Part shown: in pieces, positions 17,351 to 23,834 of the stretch | How positions within the stretch are numbered: the first letter of the stretch is position 1 | Layout: every line of letters starts with the position of its first letter | Assembly: GCF_001641615.1 (NCBI RefSeq) | Contig: NZ_LRRU01000020.1 | Coordinates: 454,525 to 518,524 of the forward strand | DNA: 64,000 bases | Source of the DNA: Pseudoalteromonas gelatinilytica | GTDB lineage: Bacteria; Pseudomonadota; Gammaproteobacteria; Enterobacterales; Alteromonadaceae | Reading direction: 5' to 3' | The notes under the pieces: model-generated | What the model was told of the DNA's origin: nothing | What the model saw: only the letters and a program-made list of their open reading frames with translations | Database searches by the model: none | Made by a program: the position numbers and the translations under genes

Positions 17351-18268
17351 ATGAACAGCCAAGTCAGTATTATCATTCCAAACTACAACTGCTTACAGTA
17401 TTTAGATACTTGTATTAACAGCATTTATCAGCAAAAAAATGTGCAGTTCGAGATCATTATTGTCGATGATGGCTCTACTGATGGCAGTATCGACTACCTA
17501 CAACAACTTGCCGCTGAAAAAAATGAAGTACGGATTTTTTGTCAACAACGAAAAGGTGTTGTTGCTGCAAGAAACCTTGCAATTACACAAGCAAACTCAG
17601 ACTACCTTGCTTTTTTAGATGCCGATGATTATTGGTCTGCAGATAAGCTCGCTAGCCAACTTGCATTCCATCTTAAACATCCAGATTGTGTTTTAAGCTT
17701 CACAGACTATATGCATTTTAATGAACAGAATGAGGACATAATTGGATGCTTCGACTATTGGCCTGAGTTTAAATGCAATAAACAAAGTAAAGATTTCCAA
17801 TTACTTGAAAACCCAATCAGCCAAATGATCACCACCAATATTGTTGGTACATCATCAGTAATGGTTAAACGTTCAGCCATTGTTGGTGTGGGTGGTTTTG
17901 ACAATAAATTAAGTAGCGCTACCGATTTAGATTGCTGGTTAAAAATAGCTAAACGCGGTGATGTCGCCTACTCAACTCTGTGTGCAATGCACTATTTAAT
18001 GCGCGCCAATTCTATTACAGCAAACAGAGAGAACCGTTTAGCGGCGATGGTCGAAATTATAAATCGTAACCAATCTGTTGTATCAAACAATGAGCTTAAA
18101 AAAATTAAGGCGCGATTAAGTGAATGCTATGGCGAGTTTTATCGTGAGCTTGGGCATTATTCAAAAGCCTTAATGTATTCAAACAAAGCATTTTGGCTCT
18201 TTCCTCATAAACGAAACTTTAAACATATGCTCTATGATTTAAAGCACTTATTTGGAGCACATTCATGA
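17351..18268 (+). CDS. GT2 glycosyltransferase of the syp-like locus
   Basis: This 305-residue GT-A enzyme has SIIIPNYNCLQYLDTCINS, the metal/nucleotide motif IIVDDGSTDGS, the DxD-type FLDADDYW and a later T-D-L-D-C-W-L motif for the catalytic base region. It has no membrane helix. The start at 17351 follows TTGGAGC at normal spacing; an in-frame ATG at 17333 has none. It is divergent from the sypJ-N unit and has its own sigma-54 type promoter. Its stop overlaps the next gene by 4 bases (ATGA). It probably corresponds to one of the SypH/SypI glycosyltransferases but the match is not certain. Confidence 0.8.
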   Translation: MNSQVSIIIPNYNCLQYLDTCINSIYQQKNVQFEIIIVDDGSTDGSIDYLQQLAAEKNEVRIFCQQRKGVVAARNLAITQANSDYLAFLDADDYWSADKLASQLAFHLKHPDCVLSFTDYMHFNEQNEDIIGCFDYWPEFKCNKQSKDFQLLENPISQMITTNIVGTSSVMVKRSAIVGVGGFDNKLSSATDLDCWLKIAKRGDVAYSTLCAMHYLMRANSITANRENRLAAMVEIINRNQSVVSNNELKKIKARLSECYGEFYRELGHYSKALMYSNKAFWLFPHKRNFKHMLYDLKHLFGAHS

Positions 18269-18672
18269 AAAAAACCATCGTAATCATTGATGATGATGAA
18301 GCTATTTTACGATCGCTAAAACGACTGTTAGGTACAAATAACCATGTTGTTTGTTTTAGCGATCCTTTATCTGCAATCGAGTTTGTGCAGCAAAACCCTA
18401 TCAGCCTGGTCATATGTGACCTGCTGATGCCTGCAATTAGTGGTTTTGCTGTTTTAGAAGATATTAAACTGCTACAACCACACTGTTCTCGACTATTAAT
18501 AACCGGTTACGCAGAACTTGAATCTTCGAAAAATGCATTAACGAATAATATTGCTAACATGATCACAGCTAAACCATGGGATAATTTTGAACTAACCATG
18601 CTAGTTGAAATATTGATTGAAAATAGCCACCTTAAAATTAATCAGGGATTATCAAATGTTAATTCGTATTGA
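18265..18672 (+). CDS. Single-domain response regulator (receiver only)
   Basis: This is a lone receiver domain of 135 residues with acidic pocket D9-D10-D11, phospho-acceptor D52 (VICDLLMP), the conserved Thr in LITGYAE and the lysine of AKPWD. The KPW form is typical of receivers from RpfG/HD-GYP type regulators, but no output domain follows. Being coupled by ATGA overlap to a polysaccharide glycosyltransferase and behind a sigma-54 promoter, it is likely made together with the polysaccharide and may act as a phosphate sink or by protein contact. Its end overlaps the convergent gene by 31 bases. Confidence 0.82.
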   Translation: MKKTIVIIDDDEAILRSLKRLLGTNNHVVCFSDPLSAIEFVQQNPISLVICDLLMPAISGFAVLEDIKLLQPHCSRLLITGYAELESSKNALTNNIANMITAKPWDNFELTMLVEILIENSHLKINQGLSNVNSY

Positions 18673-19559
18673 AGTAATTTATGGTCACTACCCTTTACTT
18701 GTAAAGTTTGCACACGCGATATGCTTATGTCGTCACTTGCAAGGCAATGATCAATTGGCAAATCTGTAAAAGGTAAACTCGCTAATAACGAAGTGGCTGA
18801 CCAACTGCCATAGTAACCCATGCTATTAAAGCAGGTGTTGTTTGTGTTAATGAAGTAGCGAGACCATGGAACTGTATTAAAATCGCCAGCAACTAGCCAA
18901 CTGCCTTTCAAATTTTTAATTTCTGCATTAACTTCTGCCAAAACCCTATTACGCTGAGTCCACAAAGTGTGAGTCCTAGGTGATGGAGGATGCAAAAACA
19001 CACTATTTAACATAACGTTATTGTTTAAAAAGCTGAGTTTTACGTAGCCAAGCTTTGGGTTGTCAAAGCGTTTAATTTGCTTTTGCACAATAGGCAGTTT
19101 AGAAATAACAATAATACCAAATGGCGCCCCTTCTACTTCGGCATAACCAAACACATGATATTGAGTGTTTAGCTCATCAAGAACATGGCGCTGAGTATCA
19201 TTAAACTCAAACAGCACTAAGATATCGTTTCGTTCTTCTACAAAATGGGTTTTGATGATCTGTGATAAATTCGGATTACTATATTGCAAATTTATTTGCG
19301 CGATTTTGATATCAGTATTGTTAGCCTCTGTATCAGCTGAGTAAGGTTTAAAATGAAATAGAACTAAGCCAATACTTAAAGCAAGTAAACTCAAAGAGAG
19401 CTTTTTACTCCACCACAATAAAAAAACGGCGGGGACAAAACTACATACAATCAGCACGCCCCGTAAAGCAGCCGCTAAATCAAACAGGTAATTATCGAAT
19501 TGATTAAAGGCTAACACTAATAGAGCTATATAACTGAATAAAAATAGTAAACGCATCAC
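18642..19559 (-). CDS. Membrane-anchored endonuclease/exonuclease/phosphatase (EEP) family protein
   Basis: This 305-residue protein starts with two to three membrane helices (about 1-75), followed by an EEP fold: IKIAQINLQYSN (metal-site Asn), LVLFEFND (Glu), VFLHPPSP, W-L-V-A-G-D-F-N-T-V-P-W and the terminal GSDHKLLQYEL with catalytic D-H. All catalytic positions of the fold are present, so it should be an active phosphodiesterase, but substrate is unknown; YafD-like proteins have a similar layout. It is the convergent neighbour of the receiver gene, with overlapping ends. Confidence 0.78.
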   Translation of the reverse strand: MMRLLFLFSYIALLVLAFNQFDNYLFDLAAALRGVLIVCSFVPAVFLLWWSKKLSLSLLALSIGLVLFHFKPYSADTEANNTDIKIAQINLQYSNPNLSQIIKTHFVEERNDILVLFEFNDTQRHVLDELNTQYHVFGYAEVEGAPFGIIVISKLPIVQKQIKRFDNPKLGYVKLSFLNNNVMLNSVFLHPPSPRTHTLWTQRNRVLAEVNAEIKNLKGSWLVAGDFNTVPWSRYFINTNNTCFNSMGYYGSWSATSLLASLPFTDLPIDHCLASDDISISRVQTLQVKGSDHKLLQYELTFDNP

Positions 19560-19655
19560 TCTCCCCCTTTGATTATTTATAGCTTCATATATTGTTTCTT
19601 GCTGAGAGATTCATATAACAAATTATAGTATGATGTGTTCTTTACAGATGCAAAA

Positions 19656-19677
19656 TTAAGTACCCGAAGGTACTTAA
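19656..19677 (-). terminator. Terminator after thioesterase gene
   Basis: The arms TTAAGTACC and GGTACTTAA enclose the tetraloop; on the minus strand the stem is followed by TTTT. It lies 25 bases after the thioesterase stop. Confidence 0.6.
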
Positions 19678-19701
19678 CTCAGTTAACACTTTCAGACAGT
19701 T

Positions 19702-20136
19702 TTATTCGAAACCGTTGATCATTTTATCGCATACAACTGGCGTTGGTCTGTGATTATCATCAACCGCAACAAAAGTAAAGCTGCCAGAAATAGCTAAGTG
19801 TTTGTCATCTTTGTGCATTCTTTCTAAAAAGATTTCAACATCAACTTTAAGGCTGGTATTACCTACATGCACAACTTTCGAGATAAGCTCTGCAAATGTA
19901 CCTGCTGGAATGGCTTCTTTAAAATCTACACGGTCAGACGAAATCGTTACTAGTGGCTTACGACAAAAACGTGTAGCTGCAATAAATGCTACTTCATCCA
20001 TCCAAGCTAATGCGTCACCACCAAATAAAGTATTGTGGTGATTAGTACGGCCAGGAAAAACTGTTTTTGTAACTGATGTTGTTGAATCAGCAATACGCTT
20101 TGCAATAATAGCGTCACGATCGATTTGTTGTGTCAT
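19702..20136 (-). CDS. Acyl-CoA thioesterase (hotdog fold, YciA/BACH type)
   Basis: This 144-residue single hotdog domain hydrolyses acyl-CoA to free acid and CoA in the cytoplasm. The motif N-H-H-N-T-L-F-G-G-D-A-L-A-W-M-D-E-V-A carries the catalytic Asp and the helix that cradles the thioester; S-S-D-R-V-D-F and the GNTSLKV strand are also typical. The length is normal for the family. It lies 5 bases downstream of the M23 peptidase gene, so it may be co-transcribed. Chain-length preference cannot be read. Confidence 0.85.
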   Translation of the reverse strand: MTQQIDRDAIIAKRIADSTTSVTKTVFPGRTNHHNTLFGGDALAWMDEVAFIAATRFCRKPLVTISSDRVDFKEAIPAGTFAELISKVVHVGNTSLKVDVEIFLERMHKDDKHLAISGSFTFVAVDDNHRPTPVVCDKMINGFE

Positions 20137-20141
20137 AGTCT

Positions 20142-20960
20142 CTACTTTTCATTAGCTAATGTGTCTTGCATCATTAGCGCAGGGTCAAGGCGTTCATTCT
20201 TCCAATTAAAACGCCAGTCTAAATGAGGGCCGGTTACGCGTCCGGTCGCGCCGATCTCCGCAATTTTATCGCCACGCTTAATTTCATCCCCTACTTTGAC
20301 ATCTAATTTGCTTAAATGAATATAGGTAGAAGTAACGCCATGGCCATGATCAAGAATTAAGGTACCACCAGAGTAATATAAGTCTGCATCAGCAAACACC
20401 ACAGTACCGCTAACCGGCGCATATACTGGGCTACCTGTTTTATTGGCAATGTCTAAACCAAAATGAGGTCTGCGTGGTTCGCCATTAAAATAACGTTGGC
20501 TACCATAAACACCCGAGATCCGCCCCGTAGCTGGTTTATAAACAGGGTCTAAAAAGTATCGTAAATCCGAATTAACTTCGCGGGCTTTACGTACAGCCAC
20601 AGCTTCACGGCTAATACGCTCAGACACTTCTTTTGGTGGCGAAACATACTTCTTTGCAACACCAGTAATTTTGTCAATTTTATAATCACGCTTAGTGATG
20701 ACAATTGCTTGTTCGTGGCTAACACCTTTGCTGTCAGTCCAACTTAAGCTGTGATTTGTATCTGCATCACGGCCAAAGCCAAATACAAACTCACCTTGAG
20801 AAGATAGTTTAAGTGGCTCGCCATTGAAATTTACACTTTTAGCACCTTCGATTTGCCCAGTTACTAAGCCACCTTGAGTTAAATGTCCTTTTAATTCGAC
20901 AGCAGTAGCTGAAAGTGAAAACACCCCAGCTAATATTGCTAACAGTAGTCCTTTACGCAT
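20142..20960 (-). CDS. Exported M23-family (LytM fold) metallopeptidase
   Basis: This is a periplasmic peptidase, probably acting on cell-wall peptides. The ATG at 20960 is preferred over an in-frame one at 20990: it has AAAGGG about 10 bases upstream and begins directly with a signal peptide (MRKGLLLAILAG, cleavage near SATA-VE). With it the protein has 272 residues. The C-terminal LytM domain shows R-P-H-F-G-L-D-I (zinc His and Asp) and G-P-H-L-D-W-R, where most family members have H-x-H. The second His is thus replaced by Asp, which may alter metal binding. The start overlaps the QueD-like gene end by 8 bases. Confidence 0.82.
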   Translation of the reverse strand: MRKGLLLAILAGVFSLSATAVELKGHLTQGGLVTGQIEGAKSVNFNGEPLKLSSQGEFVFGFGRDADTNHSLSWTDSKGVSHEQAIVITKRDYKIDKITGVAKKYVSPPKEVSERISREAVAVRKAREVNSDLRYFLDPVYKPATGRISGVYGSQRYFNGEPRRPHFGLDIANKTGSPVYAPVSGTVVFADADLYYSGGTLILDHGHGVTSTYIHLSKLDVKVGDEIKRGDKIAEIGATGRVTGPHLDWRFNWKNERLDPALMMQDTLANEK

Positions 20961-21810
20961 AACTGATAGACCCTTTGCCAACACCTTCATAAGCCGTAAT
21001 TTTTACTTCTGACTCTGGGTATTGGATTTTTACTTGAGAGCTTAAATAATCAGCAATGCACTCTACAGTAGTATCGCAAGGCAAAATGTCACAGCGTGAT
21101 TTATCAATCGCCATTTCAAAATAGCCCTGCTGTGATGTGTAAGCAAAACACACATCATTGTCATGTGCTGTTACGTGTTTAAGGTCTGCTTTGTTAATTT
21201 CATCTTCAGCAGTCGCTAAATAAATGTCTTCCCATTTATCTGCCCACTCTTTTTGTAAGCGCGGCATTGCCATCCCATCAAGACTAATACCTATTTGAGA
21301 GCGATGGCCATGAATAATACGCTGGCAATTACCGTCGTGCTTTTTAAGACCATGGCTATAGTGATAATAAAAACTTTGGCTATGCTCTGGGTATAATTTA
21401 ATTTCGATGTTTTCGATGTTACTAGGCAGCTCTGGCATAATGGTTTTGATTAAAAACTCGGTTACCGACTTTTCATCAACAACATCTGCATCTATTAAAC
21501 AAAATGCTTGGTTTGGAGCGCTCATAGCTAGGTGGTAATTATCACCAAAATGGCAATCTAGCACGCTGTGCTCAGCATGCTGTTTAAGTGAACCATTTAA
21601 TTTGGCAGGCACTGCAAGTTTATGGTCGATACAGTTATCAATAATGCCCTTGATTTGCTTTTTAACTAAGCCAAAATCAAGCACCATCGACTCATCATTT
21701 AATTGGCCATGCAGAGTTAAATCCACAATCCAGCTCTCGCCAACTGCGCCGCGTTTATTACACAAGTAAGAAAAATCAATCACTGTCAGTGAGTTTACAA
21801 AAAGGATCAT
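20953..21810 (-). CDS. Tandem 6-pyruvoyl-tetrahydropterin synthase / QueD-like protein
   Basis: This 285-residue protein is about twice the length of QueD and consists of two PTPS-like halves. The first half (about 1-130) keeps the D-F-G-x-V-K and D-H motifs but lacks the HGH zinc site. The second half (about 145-285) has YYHYSHGL, the catalytic-type Cys in DGNCQ, zinc motif HGH, and T-V-E-C near the end, but its D-F/D-H part is not clear. The active-site residues thus seem divided between the halves. A role in pterin or queuosine precursor synthesis is inferred from the family only; no other queuosine gene is nearby. Confidence 0.72.
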   Translation of the reverse strand: MILFVNSLTVIDFSYLCNKRGAVGESWIVDLTLHGQLNDESMVLDFGLVKKQIKGIIDNCIDHKLAVPAKLNGSLKQHAEHSVLDCHFGDNYHLAMSAPNQAFCLIDADVVDEKSVTEFLIKTIMPELPSNIENIEIKLYPEHSQSFYYHYSHGLKKHDGNCQRIIHGHRSQIGISLDGMAMPRLQKEWADKWEDIYLATAEDEINKADLKHVTAHDNDVCFAYTSQQGYFEMAIDKSRCDILPCDTTVECIADYLSSQVKIQYPESEVKITAYEGVGKGSISYA

Positions 21811-21960
21811 AAATTTCCTTTAGACTGGTTAAAGAATCACAGCAATTATAATGATTTTTACTTCACAATGCGCGGTTTTATCTCCCTTTATCGGCGACAG
21901 TTTAATTAAATGGTCATAAAACAGGCGAAAAATAGCAATTAATTAACTGCTCCGAGTTGT

Positions 21961-21982
21961 TTAGCGTACAAGTGTACGCTAA
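21961..21982. promoter_or_regulatory. FabR-like operator upstream of fabA
   Basis: The arms TTAGCGTACA and TGTACGCTAA form a perfect 10-base inverted repeat with a 2-base spacer, 35 bases before the fabA start. The core AGCGTACA-N2-TGTACGCT resembles the FabR (TetR family) operator of fabA/fabB in gammaproteobacteria, as I recall it. It would let unsaturated-fatty-acid status control fabA. Confidence 0.72.
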
Positions 21983-22017
21983 AGTACGGGGCAATTTCTA
22001 AGCGATGAATAAGAGTT

Positions 22018-22533
22018 ATGGAACCTAAAAACAGCTATACAAAAGAAGAATTGGTCCTTTGTGGTCAAGGTGAAATGTTTGGTGAAGGCAACTGTCGTTT
22101 ACCAAGTGACAACATGTTAATGATGGACCGCATTATCTCTATCACTGCTGACGGCGGTGAGCATGGTAAAGGTCAAATTGTTGCTGAACTAGATATCAAC
22201 CCTGATCTTTGGTTCTTTGATTGTCACTTTAAAGGTGACCCGGTAATGCCTGGTTGTCTTGGCCTTGATGCAATGTGGCAATTAGTTGGTTTCTTCCTTG
22301 GCTGGTCTGGCGGCCCAGGTCTTGGCCGTGCACTAGGTGTAGGTGAAGTTAAATTCACAGGTCAAATCTTACCAACAGCTAAAAAAGTAACTTATCGTTT
22401 AGACATGAAGCGTGTTATTAAACGTAAATTATTCATGGGTATGGCTGATGGCACTGTAGAAGTTGATGGCCGCGTTATCTATGAAGCAAAAGATCTTAAA
22501 GTAGGTCTTTTCCAAGATACAACTGCATTCTAA
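22018..22533 (+). CDS. fabA: 3-hydroxydecanoyl-ACP dehydratase/isomerase
   Basis: FabA dehydrates 3-hydroxyacyl-ACP and isomerises trans-2- to cis-3-decenoyl-ACP, the branch point to unsaturated fatty acids. The 171 residues match E. coli FabA in length and numbering: catalytic His70 in F-D-C-H-F-K-G-D-P and Asp84 in C-L-G-L-D-A-M-W-Q. The gene stands alone between a FabR-like operator and a strong terminator. Nothing unusual is seen in it. Confidence 0.98.
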   Translation: MEPKNSYTKEELVLCGQGEMFGEGNCRLPSDNMLMMDRIISITADGGEHGKGQIVAELDINPDLWFFDCHFKGDPVMPGCLGLDAMWQLVGFFLGWSGGPGLGRALGVGEVKFTGQILPTAKKVTYRLDMKRVIKRKLFMGMADGTVEVDGRVIYEAKDLKVGLFQDTTAF

Positions 22534-22550
22534 TATTGATGTGCAGATAC

Positions 22551-22577
22551 AAAAAAGCCCCTAACTGGGGCTTTTTT
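22551..22577 (+). terminator. fabA terminator
   Basis: The stem AAAAAAGCCCC-TAACT-GGGGCTTTTTT ends in a T-run 18 bases after the fabA stop. It is symmetrical and can also stop rmf transcription from the other side. Confidence 0.9.
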
Positions 22578-22597
22578 GCGTAAATAAGGTGCCTATT

Positions 22598-22768
22598 TTA
22601 AGTTTTGAACATATTGCGGTTTTCAATAGCTTCTCGCCAGCCGCCTAACCATTCTGATTTAGGGTCGATTTGTTGATAAGGGCATTGTTCTTTAGAACGG
22701 CCTGCCAAGCCTGCTTTATAACCTTGAGAATGAGCTCTTTCTAAACGATCTCTTTTCTGTCTCTTCAT
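22598..22768 (-). CDS. rmf: Ribosome modulation factor
   Basis: Rmf (56 residues) binds stationary-phase 70S ribosomes and promotes 100S dimer formation. The start MKRQKRDRLERAHSQGYKAG and the C-terminal CPYQ...WLGGWREA match E. coli Rmf closely. The ATG at 22768 is chosen over an in-frame GTG at 22783, which would overlap the ribosome-binding sequence AGGTGAGG that lies about 10 bases before 22768. It converges on fabA across the shared terminator. Confidence 0.96.
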   Translation of the reverse strand: MKRQKRDRLERAHSQGYKAGLAGRSKEQCPYQQIDPKSEWLGGWREAIENRNMFKT

Positions 22769-22783
22769 AGGTAATATCCTCAC

Positions 22784-23051
22784 CTTTTATATTTATAGAT
22801 ATGTAGCGAAATTGACATCTACATTTAATGAATAGTTAATAAAACTGTTAAATTCAAATAACAAAAAGCAATTAAATAAATTGACAAAAACTAACGTGCT
22901 GATGATCAAATGAATTAACATTTTAAATGACTAAGTGGTCGTACCTCTTCAACTAAAACCATCTATTAATACACTTAAATTCAGCTAAAAAGCTTACAGC
23001 TCTTTTTAGCGTCATTATTTGTGACCAACATCAATTGAGCAAAGTTCCCAA
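22784..23051. other. AT-rich intergenic stretch upstream of rmf and acuR
   Basis: This stretch carries no convincing ORF. It must hold the rmf promoter (on the minus strand an AT-rich TATAAA-like box lies near 22790), but no single -35/-10 pair stands out. Confidence 0.4.
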
Positions 23052-23093
23052 TTAAATTGTAATCATGACAAATTTATGATGATTACAATTTAA
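23052..23093. promoter_or_regulatory. Perfect 15-base inverted repeat upstream of acuR-like gene
   Basis: The arms TTAAATTGTAATCAT and ATGATTACAATTTAA match perfectly and are 12 bases apart. The repeat ends 12 bases before the -35 box of the TetR gene. No T-run follows on the plus strand and no gene ends here, so a regulator site or mRNA-free DNA structure is likelier than a terminator. Confidence 0.55.
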
Positions 23094-23105
23094 GCAATTT
23101 AGTTC

Positions 23106-23135
23106 TTGCATATTAAAAACCAATCGGTCTAATAT
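23106..23135 (+). promoter_or_regulatory. Promoter and overlapping operator of acuR-like gene
   Basis: TTGCAT (23106-23111) and TAATAT (23130-23135) are 18 bases apart and fit sigma-70. The motif ACCAATCGGTCTAA (23119-23132) overlaps the -10 box and recurs before acuI, so it is probably the TetR operator. Transcription would start at about 23141-23142, at the start codon itself, suggesting a leaderless or very short leader message. Confidence 0.6.
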
Positions 23136-23140
23136 GATGT

Positions 23141-23773
23141 ATGGAAACAAATAAGACCACGCCAAGCCGTCGCGGCAGGCCACCAAAAATAGCACGCTCA
23201 AATGCCGATACGCGCGCCCTGTTAATTAATACAGGTTTAGCTGTGTTAACCGAAAAAGGCTTTAGTGCGACCGGCATTGATTTAATCTTAAAATCTGCTC
23301 AAGTACCTAAAGGCTCTTTTTATCATTACTTCAAAAGTAAAAATGACTTTGGCTTAGCACTCATTGATGCGTATGACAGTTATTTTCAGGCCAAGTTAAA
23401 GCGCCATTTACTTAGCGATGAGATAAGTCCCCTTGAAAGAATAGTGTTGTTTGCCAATGATGCTAAACAAGGCATGGCAAAGTTTGAATTTTCGCGTGGT
23501 TGCTTAATAGGTAATTTAAATCAAGAACTCAGTCACCTTGATGAGCCGATGATTGACCGTATTAAGCAGGCTTACGCCAGCTGGCAAACTTTAATTGAGC
23601 AGTGCTTATTTGATGCTAAGCAGCAAAAGCAAATTCCTCAGGCATCAGATTGTAAAATGCTTGCTGAATTTTTTTGGATTGGCTGGGAAGGTGCGGTGAT
23701 GCGTTCAAAACTTGATAAATCAAGTGAACCACTCACACTCTATACAGCGCAATTTTTACGTTTAATTTTATAA
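23141..23773 (+). CDS. acuR: TetR-family repressor, AcuR-like
   Basis: This 210-residue TetR-type regulator probably represses itself and the acuI-like gene. The N-terminal RRGRPPK stretch and helix-turn-helix (about 25-70) end in V-P-K-G-S-F-Y-H-Y-F-K-S-K, and the C-terminal FWIGWEGAVMRSKL segment is nearly that of AcuR from Rhodobacter, which senses acrylate from dimethylsulfoniopropionate breakdown. A shared operator motif lies before both genes. No Shine-Dalgarno sequence precedes the ATG; out-of-frame ATGs lie 4 and 7 bases upstream. The inducer is inferred from the family and from acuI. Confidence 0.8.
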   Translation: METNKTTPSRRGRPPKIARSNADTRALLINTGLAVLTEKGFSATGIDLILKSAQVPKGSFYHYFKSKNDFGLALIDAYDSYFQAKLKRHLLSDEISPLERIVLFANDAKQGMAKFEFSRGCLIGNLNQELSHLDEPMIDRIKQAYASWQTLIEQCLFDAKQQKQIPQASDCKMLAEFFWIGWEGAVMRSKLDKSSEPLTLYTAQFLRLIL

Positions 23774-23808
23774 AGCCGTTTAGATGCGGTTTTATTTTAA
23801 CCATTAAA

Positions 23809-23823
23809 AGACGATCGGTCTAA
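23809..23823. promoter_or_regulatory. Candidate AcuR operator before acuI
   Basis: AGACGATCGGTCTAA is a near-palindrome (AGAC...GGTCT) sharing ATCGGTCTAA with the site before the TetR gene. It directly precedes the acuI ribosome-binding sequence AAAAGGAG. Confidence 0.6.
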
Positions 23824-23834
23824 AAGGAGTCACC

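Noticed and set aside
23067..23091. Terminator for rmf
   Set aside because: rmf is read away from this repeat; its stop is at 22598 and is served by the fabA-side terminator.
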